DNA of 64,000 nucleotides, taken from contig NC_089391.1 of the NCBI RefSeq assembly GCF_003171515.1, positions 1,674,001 through 1,738,000 of the forward strand. Direction: 5' to 3'. Of this stretch, positions 48,572-59,506 are shown one piece after another; position 1 is the stretch's first letter; each line of letters opens with the position of its first letter. The DNA is from Pyrenophora tritici-repentis. Lineage: Eukaryota; Ascomycota; Dothideomycetes; Pleosporales; Pleosporaceae. The position numbers and the translations under genes were made by a program. The notes under the pieces are model-generated. The model ran no database searches, was not told the origin of the DNA, and worked only from the letters and a program-made list of their open reading frames with translations.

Positions 48572-50414
48572 TTATGTAGCGACTCTTGTCTTTTTAACGA
48601 TAAAGATGCCGAGTTCAACGCCTTTTGTAGGTTCTCCATCGTAATAGTCTCGCTCTGAGACACCCTTGATTACTTCCTCGATCATGGCTGCGCTAGTGTA
48701 TTCACTAGATGGAAGCTTCCTCGTCTTGGAGAAGTATGATGAGATGAGATCCCGGATCCGAGGTTTTTCCTGCTTTATCCACCAGTCGTCTGCCCAAGCA
48801 GACCTCGTCAATGGAACCTCCTCTTTTGCCGAATAGATGACGTTGTAGTCGGTGTTAGCCTGGCGTTCGGTCATAGCATAGCAGAACTTCCGCACTTGGC
48901 TTTCAAGACGACTGTACTCATCCAGGTAGTTTACCGAGGCCATTTGACCCAAGTTCTTTCCCAGCTCTGAATGAAGGTCATTTACTACTGTCATAGTTCG
49001 CAGGAGGGGATCTAGGATTGGTCCAAGATACTGCTGCGTGAAAGTCTTCGCACCAGTCTTGGTCGGGTAGATGAACAGGAGAATACCATCGTTGCTAGAA
49101 AGCTCGAGCAGGCGGTCGTACAACAGGGATCGCCCTCGAAATGTAAACATTTCCGAATATTCGTTCGTATTCGTAGGTGGAATGTATCTCTCGACAATGG
49201 ATACATTGATGCTACCCGGTGGGACCACAGGCCTAGGTGATGGGGGCAAAAGTTGTGAGTCAAGCTGGTAGTCGGGGATGGCGACGGCACTATCAAAGAC
49301 TTTGCTTGTGAAGTATGAGTCTCCTCCAATAGCGGGCCCAGGAGTCGATGGCGGGGATTTGGGAAGGTCCATGAGGGTGTAGCGGCCAGGAAGGGCATGA
49401 AAGACATTAATCCATGAAGTTTCCGTCGTAGACCTGTCATGGATAGAAGCGATGATTTGACCAAAAATATGGCCTGTTGTTGAAGGACAAGGGAGGGCAT
49501 GGGACAGTATCTTGACGGAGTCATGATGTAGGCATCCAGATTCGGCCACTGCAGCTGCTTAGCACAAGAAAATGCTTACAGGACGGGTGGAAAAACTACT
49601 CACTGATGGTGCTTTTCACATCGTCTATCCAAGTTTCCATTCTCAGTGCGTCGGTGAACTCGTCGTGAGTTGGAACGATGATGGGCGCTTGAGCAGGGGC
49701 AGTTGTACTTGCAGTTACTCTCAAATTGGGTGATTTGCCCGGATCAGAACTGGGGGGTGAACCTAGTCCAGCTGTCCGTACATTCACAAAGGATCCCCAA
49801 CTGATCGTCCCCGGCTCCGAGGGAGGCGTGTGCGTGGATATAATGTGTCCCAGACCAGCTTTGGCAGCCTTGGGAGTGGTAGCGGGGGCATGAATGTTGC
49901 TTTCGTGGTGCTCGAAAAGACCGAGAGGTGGGCTGAGCGCATGGAGGGGATCTTCTGGTTTTGAGAGTGGCCCGGCGCCTAATGGAGAGAAAGACTGATC
50001 GGTTTGAAGCGAGATGCGATCGGGGTGGGGCGCAGCAATTCCAAGCTGATCGAACGAGGGCAGACGCAAGTTATGCGCTGTCCTCAGTACAGTGGATGTA
50101 GGGAGCGAGGCGCTACCTGCGGGAAGACTCAAAGTCAAGTCAAGATCTGGCCGCTCCTCGATCGTAGGAGTCTTCAAGGGCTGTGGCAAGTCGAAAGGGT
50201 GCGGGAAAGGCTGAGGGAAAGAGTCTTCGAGGAACGAAGGCATATAGCTTTGGTGAGCTATGTCATGATAAGGACCCGCATCTACACCTCCATCGGGCGT
50301 AGCTGGAACAGAGCTGGGCTGGAAAGCTTCGCGGGACTGGCATGGAAAGTGTGAAGAAGTCTCAGTTTGGAATTGCTGGAGGGCAACACGTGATGGGGAC
50401 TGGGGTTCGGTCAT
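48572..50414 (-). CDS. conserved-looking fungal protein of unknown function
   Basis: Two exons (49604-50414 and 48572-49548) around a 55-bp phase-1 intron give 595 residues. The start at 50414 (MTEPQSPSRVALQQFQ) is the first ATG; the frame is open upstream but without ATG. The N-terminal 240 residues are Pro/Ser-rich and look disordered. The C-terminal half looks folded: SLLYDRLLELSSNDGILLFI, then YPTKTGAKTFTQQYLGPILD, then SAWADDWWIKQEKPRIRDLI, and it ends with VELGIFIVKKTR. The strand-helix rhythm could be a Rossmann-like or methyltransferase-like fold, but I find no glycine-rich binding motif, so no function is given. There is no signal peptide or membrane segment. Confidence 0.83.
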
Positions 50415-51600
50415 GGCAAACCAGATGTCCGAGGATGGGTGGTTGGGCACAGGGCACGCTATAATGATGGCGTTTGCTGGGTTGGACAGGCGCACAGAGA
50501 CGTGGCTGAAGTGGTGTTGTCCAAGTACAAAGGTCCAAAGTTCGCAGTACTGCGGGGCGGCAGTCACGGGCAGGTGGGAAGATGGGATTGAACAGGAAGG
50601 AGGGTGACAGTAAACGAGTGAATCAGCTGGTCAAGCGCGATGGAGAACGATGGCAATTACAAGACCCAAGCCGCATCAGCAAACAAGGCCGGTGCAGTGG
50701 GAGCGTGGTGGCTCAGGGCGGGTTGCGGAGTGATTACCCGATGTTCGCTGCAGTTGATGGTGGTAGCGTGGGCAAGGGTCTCAGCAGATCTAGACCTCGC
50801 CGCAAAGAATTTACAACACAGCATTGGCGTGGCCTGACCGAACCTTGTCTCATCGCCTGCTACGTGCATGTCAGCCGATATCAATTGTCAGAAAAAGTCA
50901 TCGCCAGCCTTTCCATCGGTGCTTGCCTGAACCGCTACGGCCATTGTTGATTAGTCCCGCCGACGAAGCTGAGTAGTGGGTCAGACTCTGCACACTAGCG
51001 ACCTACACGATGCATGCCAAACATGCCGCACCCAGCTGATGGCCTCTTTTGGCCCGCACTTATATTGCTCATAGCACTCTTTCTGTCGCAGGTGCAATCT
51101 CCAGCCCGGTCGCTCATCTTCGATCGCTTTCGTGCGAGCCACAGCAGCACGTACCCTTGCTGTTGTTCCAGAAGGCCATCTACGCACACGACCCTTGGGA
51201 CCGCCACACAAACCTGCTGCGCCTTACCGTATGGAGAAATGATCCGTGCGCATCTAGACTGCCCGGCCACATGTTAATGCGCTACCAAACCATAGCCACC
51301 GTGTTATAGTCTCTTATCAGATTCCTTTTGGGTCTGATGCATCGAGACACCAGCGCCGTCGTACTCTTGTCAAAAGCACTCACTGCGGCACATGGTCCGC
51401 TGCACGTGTCTCGGTACTTAGACTTCCCGTTTTGCATTTGACGACTAATCACTTTCGCAACAGCGGGGGGTATCAACCCTCATCGGTACACTCTCAAACT
51501 ACTTTCCCACTTCTTTTCTTAGCAATCCCGTATAACTCTTCCTCCATCTTACTAGTCCATCTTACCATCTTACCATCGTACCTATCTTTCACCACATGGC
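50415..51600. other. intergenic, no gene seen
   Basis: This is upstream of the 595-residue protein gene and downstream of the MYND gene. Frames of about 90-120 codons overlap on both strands without domains or splice links. Confidence 0.7.
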
Positions 51601-52039
51601 TCAGGTGTCAAACTAACCAACATTAGCATGCAACCCCATCCGCACCTTCCGATAAACATACCTGCCACTTCTGTATTCCCCTTTCTCTTCCCTCTCCCTT
51701 TGCGCCACCACTTGATCGACTTGCCATCTTTGGCTCATGCAATTTGACATACTCTTGCGCCAAAATCGGACACGCTTTCTTGTGTGTCTTGAAATGTGAC
51801 TTTTGGCAGTCTTTGTTGCAGTAGTGCACGCTGTGGCATTTTATACATTGCTTCAGCGATTCTGGTGACTTTCCGCATTGCGCGCATACGGATGTTGATA
51901 CCGGGCTTGACGAAGAAGAAATAGCCTCATCCTGTGTGTTGGGTACTGGAGACGAGGCTGTCGGTGCCGAGGATGAGGCGCTTGATGAATCTGGCCGGGT
52001 CTCTGACGAGGGGTTCGCAGTTGGTACTGATTCCGTCAT
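51601..52039 (-). CDS. small MYND zinc-finger protein
   Basis: Two exons (51662-52039 and 51601-51612) around a 49-bp intron give 129 residues. The intron has a GTATGT donor, a GCTAAT branch-like site and a TTAG acceptor, and splicing replaces a read-through tail with the short ending QKWQFDT. The N-terminal 50 residues are Ser/Pro/Thr-rich. A MYND finger follows: CAQCGKSPE, QCIKCHSVHYCNKDCQ, HFKTHKKAC, with the full set of Cys/His ligands. MYND fingers bind proline-rich peptides in partner proteins. A basic Gly/Arg segment follows. Nucleus or cytoplasm is likely, with no signal peptide. No partner can be named. Confidence 0.85.
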
Positions 52040-53640
52040 TTCGTATGCTATGCGGAAAAGGAGGAAAGGTAATTTTCGTGTGTCGTCTAGTTGCGACGTC
52101 CTACTCCCAGGAAATGTCAGTCGATGTGATCGGCATTGAAATTACAGGGATATTTCGTAAGCGATAAGCCTAAACCGATCCCGTCTTAGCCCATAATATT
52201 CCTGCATCTCAACATTCGCCCACGCCACAAGATGCCGGGTACAGCCGTCGAGCGTGGGCTCCTTCTAATACCTTCAACATGTTAGTGAGGCTTCAAACAG
52301 CACATGTACCGCGCTAGCAGCATACGGCACCATCTCCGTACCCTGCCAATGCGGCTCCTCATGATCGGTATGCATTCCAAGCATTTTGAGACTAGGATAT
52401 AGTACTCCCTAGACATGTGCGAGCAAGAGCGAGACGTATTTTACTGTCATGTCTGCACTATTTTTCCTTATCAACAAGCGCCATTTCACTGTCCGGCCCT
52501 GAATCATTCGCGTGAACTCAACACGTGTCAGTTTATCATAAACTGACAAGAATCTCACCGATCTCAGATGGAATCTCAGTCCCTACCATCCCAGACCTTT
52601 GGCGATCTTTCTCCAGTAGGGCTTACGGTGTTCGTGGTATCTATTTTAAGTATCTCAAAGGCAACGCAACTACAATGAAACTCTCCGGCGGCGTAAGCAG
52701 GAAGGCCCGACAGGTCATGGATCTACCGGATCTACCGGATCAAGACATATCTTTTCTCCGCGTTACAAGCAGACTATTCGTCGATTACTTTCAAGAGACA
52801 GAGCCGGAGATTTTATCCATATTAGGAAGCCATCAAGCAGAGCCACTCACTTCATAGTATTTCTGCTTGACTCGCATCGCTCTCCGCACCCAGGACTGAC
52901 CTCTGAGTGTATCCGTACAAGGTTTCCAAATCGCTTTATGTATTCTTAGGAATTGATAGAAATAACTCGACTCCTATCTCAGAAACCCCAAGTTGATTAG
53001 CTTCTTCAGTGGTTCAATCTGAGGTTGCGAACCGAGCTTCATTCGCATCTACATGGTTCTTAACTCAACCACGTATTATGAACAATGCTATTCAGTGCCC
53101 ATATATGCGTTGTCTCTAGTATATGCGTCAAATCTTGAAAATGAAAAAGATCAAATGGAGTATATTGATGGTTACATGATCATAAAGGTGTTTGATTGGG
53201 TACATGACAGACACATTTCTGACTGTTTAGATGGCTACAACAAACTGAGTACTCCAAAACTTCTCTCATAATCATTGTGGACGCAAACAAGGACCATAAG
53301 GTCTTGTTCTTAGAACCTTCAAAATGCTACGGTAAGATCAGACAATGCATATACTTAGCTGCCTTTGTTATCCGACCTGATTCTCAGTCCACCATCTACT
53401 GGCCTTTCATCTAGACATTTTGATGTCTCTCTGGAATATCTGGAATATTCGTCGTGCTCCAGGAAATCAAAATGGTATTTAAGTTTCAGCTTTACGGCTG
53501 CTTGCAACCTGGTCCCCCGTCAGGACAGCCTTGGGCAATTGCTTTCCCACTATGCCGCAATGATCAATCGCGTACTAGCGTCGGGAAACTACTAACTCCC
53601 CATAAACTTGCAATTTGTCCAGGCGTTGTCGTAATACCCG
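52040..53640. other. intergenic with a palindrome, no gene seen
   Basis: Much of it is AT-rich. A 110-codon plus-strand frame (52525-52857) lacks an ATG start and any domain, and I do not call it. The palindrome at 52526-52548 is listed separately. Confidence 0.6.
52526..52548. repeat. 23-bp perfect palindrome
   Basis: Arm TGTCAGTTTAT and its exact reverse complement ATAAACTGACA are separated by a single base. This can form a tight hairpin or a symmetric protein site. Confidence 0.85.
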
Positions 53641-53877
53641 TCACTGCTCGTCCTGATACGTGTCCTAAGCCACTTCATCATGTTGAACCAAGTTTTGGCG
53701 TAGTAACTGTATCTGCTCGCCCCAATTTATGTCCTGAGCGGCTTGATCATGCCCGAGCATTGCAAGAGCTTCGAAGATTTCATCCCTAAGGTCATGATGG
53801 GTGAGATCAGGGGGTGGCGGGGGTTGTAGCATGGTATTGGGGGTGACTAGAGACGAGCGAATTAGTCGAATACCCAA
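53641..53877 (-). pseudogene. relic of a 23-residue-repeat coding sequence
   Basis: On the minus strand, two adjacent 69-bp units align in frame without gaps. Unit one reads HDQAAQDINWGEQIQ then LLRQNLVQ. Unit two reads HDEVA, stop, DTYQDEQ, stop, RVLRQRLDK. Where unit one has CAG (Q) after GCT, unit two has TAG. A third partial unit beginning HDLRDEIF lies just before. This looks like the tail of a repeat protein that has decayed. No parent family is recognised, and the upstream part could not be traced. Confidence 0.45.
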
Positions 53878-54000
53878 TAATTCGGAAGTAAGACGGGATC
53901 AGGCGGTTGAAGGATCATGCTGACGTCCGGAGTACGTTGAAGAACGGAACATGTCAGTCAATCGACGGAATGAAGAAACTGGACTAGAGGCGGTTCTAAT

Positions 54001-54387
54001 CTAGTAGTCCCAGCCACCAAGCGTGAAAAAAGTCTGCCAATCTGCTTCGGGTGGGGTGGCAGGAGTCTCAACCGAGTCCATCACTCGTCTACGCTGTGCA
54101 TCGGGGCTCTCGAATTCGGCCTTGAACCATACAGCACGACAGAGAGGACACTTGTTAGCGCCATCTTGTACCCTCCTGCGGCTGAACATCTCCTGAGGAC
54201 AGGTCTCGCAGAAGACATGGTTACAGAGTGTTGGTGATTTGACTTTGATGCGGATGGTGCGATGCTCCACGTGGTCGTAGTCCTCGGTGCAGATGGTACA
54301 AGAAGCACTGTCTGGTCGATTGAGCCACGAGCATACCTTCAAGCAGCGGCGGTGAAAATCCTCGAATGCGGGTGGTGTTGGTGCCAT
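54001..54387 (-). CDS. small RING (C3HC4) finger protein
   Basis: An intronless gene of 128 residues starting at the ATG at 54387 (MAPTPPAFED). The finger spans about residues 30-80: CTICTEDYD, TLCNHVFCETC, then CPLCRAVWF, a C3HC4 RING. A Trp/Leu-rich C-terminal end (WQTFFTLGGWDY) follows. It is probably a ubiquitin ligase or adaptor; with so little sequence outside the RING, the substrate is unknown. It is a different RING type from the RING-H2 gene at the left edge. The frame is open upstream for 20 codons without ATG. Confidence 0.8.
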   Translation of the reverse strand: MAPTPPAFEDFHRRCLKVCSWLNRPDSASCTICTEDYDHVEHRTIRIKVKSPTLCNHVFCETCPQEMFSRRRVQDGANKCPLCRAVWFKAEFESPDAQRRRVMDSVETPATPPEADWQTFFTLGGWDY

Positions 54388-54797
54388 CTTCTCCGACTTT
54401 TGCCCAATGTTCCGTGAGTAAGTTTCTTCGATAGTGGTAGGTTGCAAGGTCGAGTGGTTGATTCTGTGAGGGGGGAGAATTTCAAAATCAAGACAAGGGG
54501 GGGTTTCTTATTTTATCTCGCGTGGCCGGTGAAAGTATGTTCCTGCGGTCAATCGCCCGCCACAGCGATTCACAGACGTTGGAATGCTGCTGTATTTTGT
54601 TTCACCTTGGACATATCAAAATTTTGACGAGTGAATTGAAAACATTGTATATACACCGATAGTAAAAATCTTATAATTATAACACTAAGCATAGTTATAA
54701 GTTTTGAGCAAGACTGACAGTTACGACCGGGAGGCCTTCGGTACATGGCACTATAAACAAAGCAAAAGTTTCCCTAATTTCCAGTTTGCTACAAGCA
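54388..54797. other. AT-rich intergenic region
   Basis: The stretch 54640-54790 is strongly AT-rich. No gene is seen. Confidence 0.7.
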
Positions 54798-56269
54798 CTA
54801 TATTTGAACAATAGGAGCTACAACAAACCCGTCATTCAAGCGGATCTCTAACAGCCCACCACCCCTTGGATTGTACTGCATCTTCAATATCTCAAGTCTC
54901 GGATCAGCCCTCTCCATGAGTCTTCGCCAATCTCGTTCCGTTCTACCCTCCCCACCTAAAAAACCAGCATGATCATATCTAGCTGCCGATGCTGATGCTC
55001 CTCACTCCTAGTGATACCGCCCTCAGCACGCTGCGGCACTATACAGTCATTGATCAAGAGCCTTGGATCATCTGTTCGGTTCACCAGAACTGGAACGATG
55101 GCTTGAAGCATCTTTGTGCACTCCTCGTCATTATGGTTATGAAAGCAGCTGCGGAAGAGATAGGCTCCAGCGTCGCGGGTGGGCTGTGGTGTGAAGTAGT
55201 CGTATTGCTGGAACGACACCCGATCTCCGAATTCGGTAGCTTCTGCAGCTGAGAGTTCATGGGTAAAGGCGTCTTGAACGACAATCTCAAAGTTGGTGTA
55301 TTTCTGCACAGTGTTTCAGCCTTGATGTGACATTGTGGGGGGAAAGGCTAGCGTACCCTTGCAAGGTCCATACTGACATGACCGTCCCCACCTCCGATGT
55401 CAACCACCTTCTTGTTCTGTAACTCTGACCAGTCGAAAGCGTTTTGTAGAACTCGGTTGCTATCATCAACTGTATCACAGTTATTGATTTGCAACGGAGG
55501 AAAGGGGGCTAAAGATGTGTGAACCTGATTACACAGGTAGGTCGATGACAAGATTGGGTTGATGTGACTTACCCAAAGACCATCCTTTCATGACATCAAA
55601 GAATCGCGCTTAAATCTTCGGATCCTGCTCGAGTGACTCGTAGAACGTCGAGCCAAATTTTCTGTAGAACGCACAATCCTTCAGACCTGTATAATAGGGT
55701 GATTCATCAATATGCCTGTTCATCTCCGAAGCCGCCTTGAACATAACATCATAAGACAACTCAGCCATGGCGCTGCAGACAGAAGTCCTGAGAAACTCGG
55801 ACGTAGCGGTATGACGGAACTTCCCGTATACCTCTTCAAAGATCCTCTGTGTTGCTAGTATCTTCGGAAATCGGGCTGTGCGGTTTTCGTCCATGCCGGC
55901 TCTCTCAGCTAATGCGGCTGCGCTTATACCAGTATCGTCAGCCGGGACGTGATTGAAATACATCCGGCTTAGTGCGACTTATGTGGCTGCTTGGTCACCG
56001 ACTAGGTAGTTTTGTGTTCGGAAGATGTTCTTGGGACCGTTGACCAAGAGGTAGAGGTCGAGGATGGCATTGTTCATTTGGTTTCTGAGTGCCTCGTATT
56101 CTCTAGTCTCGGGGACCATGGTGGAGCATCGTGATCGTGAAAAGTCTGGTTGGTCATAGCCGTTGGTATCGAGATAAGATACTATGGAAACGGACAGTTG
56201 CGAAACACGGCTGGAGAGGGAAGCGATGGAAGTGCTTTCATGGCCAGCAGGACTACTGGTGGAAGACAT
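54798..56269 (-). pseudogene. broken family-2 O-methyltransferase
   Basis: The reading parts 55573-56269, 55357-55469 and 54798-55303, joined by two good introns (55470-55572 and 55304-55356), read as a SAM-dependent O-methyltransferase. The N-terminal dimerisation helices end at IFEEVYGKFRHT, the SAM site is VVDIGGGDGHVS, and the catalytic-histidine region is CFHNHNDEEC. Three lesions interrupt it: a TAA at 55979-55981, a TAA at 55610-55612, and a frame slip in a T-run near 54956 just before the conserved block that begins GGEGRTERDW. No intron of normal size can remove the two stops. Such enzymes methylate hydroxyl groups of secondary metabolites. An assembly or sequencing error could explain the frame slip but not easily all three. 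Confidence 0.82.
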
Positions 56270-56726
56270 TGTCAAAGGATTTTGTTTCTAGTTGCGCAAT
56301 AGACGTTTTTATTTTCATCAATGTGGTGGGATAGCTATGCTTGGGGGTAGTTGTTAAAGCTGAGAAGAGGGCACCCCTGACAACCATCCTCGAATCAAAT
56401 TCACTGGGTAAGAGATTACTTGATTGGCAATAGTTCTTCAGTTGATCAGTCATAACCTGATAACTAGAGCGTTACAACCTCTTACCGCTTTCAGTAGGCG
56501 CTTAGGAAGCGAGCTTCAGTGATGGGCTTAGTGAGCCGTCCTGTGTCTTACCCCATTTTTGCCGCGCTCATGCATCCACCACGTCACCACTACAATCGCA
56601 CCCGCAGAGTAGACATCGTTCAAAAAAACGATAAATAACATATCAAACATCAATCTTCTGCTCAGATACCTCGGTATCGTTCTCTGTCCTTGATAGCACG
56701 TTCGGCCGAAGTCACTCCATCTACGA
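56270..56726. other. intergenic between O-methyltransferase relic and ECM4
   Basis: No gene is seen in these 457 bp. Confidence 0.7.
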
Positions 56727-57848
56727 CTACAACGGCATAATGTCTGGCTTTGGTCCTACTGGCACAATCTTTGCTTTTGTCGCATTCGTGTATCCAGTTT
56801 TGTACTGCTCTGAACATCAGCGCGTAAGCCCCGCACGCCTTCACATCTATACATACCGTCTGGAAGTCCACCGTCTTCCTGAACGCACCAAAATTGGTCA
56901 GCTCGCTGTCATCCCAATAGAGCTTACGCAGCCAGTCGTGTAGCCTCGGATACTCGTATCGGATCATCTTGAGATTGCACTTGAAGATGGTGAAGTATGA
57001 GACGTCGAATCTGATAAGCGTAGGATATAGTCTGATATCGGCTTCGGTGATATGATCGCCGAAAAAGAACGGTCCACTTGTCGTACCAAAGTGCTCTTCT
57101 AGTCGGTCGAGAGATTCGAAGACGGGGTAGACGTTCTCTTCGTAGGCTTCCTGCGTTTGAGCAAAGCCGGTCTTGTAGACACCATTGTTGACTGTGTCAT
57201 AGACCCATTCATTCATCTCTTCTATGTTCTTGTGAAGATGAGCGGGAAAGATGGCTTTATCGCCTTTGCTCGACTCCCTCAGACTTTCAGGGATAAGCGC
57301 ATCGAATTCGGTGTAGAACATGCGGATGATTTCACTGGACTCGTTGCTCACGATAGTCTCTGCAGTGGAGCTGAGCATTCCAGAATGGGACATCATGGAA
57401 AATGAACTTACCCTTTTGCTTATCCCAGAGTGTTGGGACGAGACACCGTCCTTCGTACTCTGGACTGGCCTTCTCATACAACTGCCTCAAGTTCGTAAAC
57501 CCGTAGAGCGGCTCCTTCTCGAAACCCGGCTTTCCAGACATGCCCCATCCTTTCCTGTCGAGCACAAGTGAAACGTCCCAGACGACCAGTTGGACAATGT
57601 CCTCGAGGCCTTTCAGGCTACGCACAATGTTGGTTCGATGTGCCCACGGACAGCCCATGTGAATGTAGAGTGCATAGCGCCCTTTCTCTGCTGGAAACTC
57701 AGAGCTTGGATCTGAGGAGATGAAGTTGCGAAATGCGGACGGCTTGCGACGAAACTGGCCGTCTTTGTCTGCATAGTTGATGTTGGTGGTCTGTGGTATG
57801 TTAGTTAGGTATGCCTTTTGTAGAAGGGCGGCCCACAGATGTCGACAT
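56727..57848 (-). CDS. ECM4: glutathionyl-hydroquinone reductase (Xi-class GST)
   Basis: Four exons (57837-57848, 57412-57790, 56857-57359, 56727-56804) encode 323 residues. Exon 1 has only four codons (MSTS), and its 46-bp intron carries a CTAAC branch site. The catalytic cysteine is C51 in HMGCPWAHR, the CPW motif of Xi-class enzymes, and the N-terminal block ADKDGQFRRKPSAFRNFIS is typical. The GST C-terminal domain includes GPFFFGDHITEADIRLYPTL and the tail ends VPVGPKPDIMPL. These enzymes reduce glutathionylated quinones to hydroquinones with glutathione. The last acceptor could be at 56805, as used here, or three bases earlier, a difference of one residue. It sits beside an O-methyltransferase relic and an amidohydrolase, but no cluster is implied. 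Confidence 0.92.
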
Positions 57849-58177
57849 AGCTTGGTCTTGGTTTATGACTCGTCTCAAGATGATGTTATGTCGGACGCCA
57901 TGTAGTAGAATATAGTTGTCGCATGCCGATGGTGATGACAAATGAAGTTGAGCGAGTCGTGAGCTCATGAACTAAGCGCGGATTGGCCCCGCGGAACGTA
58001 GGAAAGGACTGGGCCCCTTGCATGCTTTCTCGCTAGATTTGCGGTGTCCATACACGTCAGAAGAAAGCTTAAAAGGGCAATTGAGGTTTGTTTGCATTTG
58101 CTATAATCGTCTATGGCTTCGTAAGGTGACCAGAATGCTTCTAGCATTTGAGAAGTGTATTCGTTTGTAACAAATGA
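57849..58177. other. intergenic, no gene seen
   Basis: This is the promoter side of ECM4 and the 3' flank of the amidohydrolase. Confidence 0.7.
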
Positions 58178-59506
58178 TCAGCCTAGCAGCGGTTCTACCC
58201 CAGCCTCTAGCTTCTCAGCGTACATGCTACAGAGATTACCATCACGCCAAACACCACGAATGTTTAGCGTCGCATCGATATCCTCTAGTGGGTTACCCTC
58301 AACCAACAGCAGATCGGCATTTAGTCCTTTCGCTACTTGACCGCGGTCCTCGAACTTGAAGCGCTTCGCGATTAAGCTGGTAGCTGAACGAAGAGCTTCG
58401 GCAGGCGTCATACCAATTTTGTGAACGAAGATGTGCAGCTCATGGTGCATGGATAGACCGAACGCCGTACCAACAGCAGGACCAGCAGAATCACTGCCAC
58501 TACAATATGTTAGCCATCTGGTGAGGATTCTGGTACGGTACACATACCATAGAATGTCGACACCTGCTTCCCTGAGTTTCCTGACGCCTTCATATGCATA
58601 TTCAACCTTCCCATGCTCAGTAGCAAAGCCCATGCATTTGCACATGTTACCGACACTATCCTCACTGAGCATTCCTTCCACCCTTGGATCGTGTGCGAAC
58701 TTGTGTTGGAGCTCTTTTCCTTCGGTCGTCAAGCTACCCATTGTCGCGAGGGTTGGATTCACCCATGCGTTGTTCTTCTTGTACGCATCGATCACTTCTT
58801 GTGTGGGTGTCTGGTCGCAGAATGTATGTGTCAGGCCGTTTACGCCTGCATTGAGAACATCGATGGTATCCTTGAGACATGTAGCATGTGCAATGGTAAA
58901 GTAACCGCGCTTCTTTGCCTCTTCAACAATAATGCTTTGGAGTTCGAAGGAAGGATAGCTGAATTCGCGGCCAAATGATGTCCCGCTTTCGTGCATGAGC
59001 TTGATATAGTCTGGCTGCATCTCTTTGGCGGTCCAATCCAAATACTCAATGACGCTATTACGATCCGTCAACTTTGGCCATTTCGCAATTGCTGCAGCAG
59101 TCTCCGGACTCTTGTCATGCGCTGTGATTACGGGTATGGGCCATCCGTTTTCGATTGTAGCTGCTTGAGCCGCTGTCTTGTAGGAAGCAGTATCGGGCTC
59201 CAGCGTCTGTTTCTTCAGCTTCTGCACGTTTTCGAGCTCATTGTGCATCTCGCACACGGTGGTTACTCCGAAACGTAAGGCTTGTGGTAGAGCCACGGGG
59301 TCTGCTCTGTCGGCATGAATATGGCAGTCAATCAGACCTGGGAGAAGAGTATGTCCGGGCTTCGAGTATGTCTTGACTGTGACTTTTGGAATGTCTTTCA
59401 TGGGGCCAACAGAGTTGATTTTGCCATCCTCGATATGTATGTAGCCTTCATCTATCTTCTCTTCACCAGTGAAGATGCGAACATCGCGAATGATAAATGT
59501 AGTCAT
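58178..59506 (-). CDS. metal-dependent amidohydrolase (imidazolonepropionase-like)
   Basis: Two exons (58548-59506 and 58178-58499) around a 48-bp intron give 426 residues. The amidohydrolase metal site is complete: HxH at 62 and 64 (LIDCHIHAD), a candidate carboxylated lysine at 169 (DYIKLMHESG), His207 (TIAHATC), His227 (GLTHTFCD) and Asp323 in CGSDSAGP. N- and C-terminal strands form the small beta domain. This subgroup of fungal amidohydrolases hydrolyses cyclic amides or peptides; the substrate cannot be read from sequence. There is no signal peptide, so it is probably cytosolic. The intron is a multiple of three without stops, so an unspliced frame also reads through and adds 16 residues just before the active-site GSD. 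Confidence 0.9.
   Translation of the reverse strand: MTTFIIRDVRIFTGEEKIDEGYIHIEDGKINSVGPMKDIPKVTVKTYSKPGHTLLPGLIDCHIHADRADPVALPQALRFGVTTVCEMHNELENVQKLKKQTLEPDTASYKTAAQAATIENGWPIPVITAHDKSPETAAAIAKWPKLTDRNSVIEYLDWTAKEMQPDYIKLMHESGTSFGREFSYPSFELQSIIVEEAKKRGYFTIAHATCLKDTIDVLNAGVNGLTHTFCDQTPTQEVIDAYKKNNAWVNPTLATMGSLTTEGKELQHKFAHDPRVEGMLSEDSVGNMCKCMGFATEHGKVEYAYEGVRKLREAGVDILWYVYRTRILTRWLTYCSGSDSAGPAVGTAFGLSMHHELHIFVHKIGMTPAEALRSATSLIAKRFKFEDRGQVAKGLNADLLLVEGNPLEDIDATLNIRGVWRDGNLCSMYAEKLEAGVEPLLG

Noticed and set aside
52525..52857. A 110-codon plus-strand frame with a GTG start
   Set aside because: There is no ATG at its start, no domain, and it begins inside the palindrome. It probably occurs by chance in an AT-rich gap.
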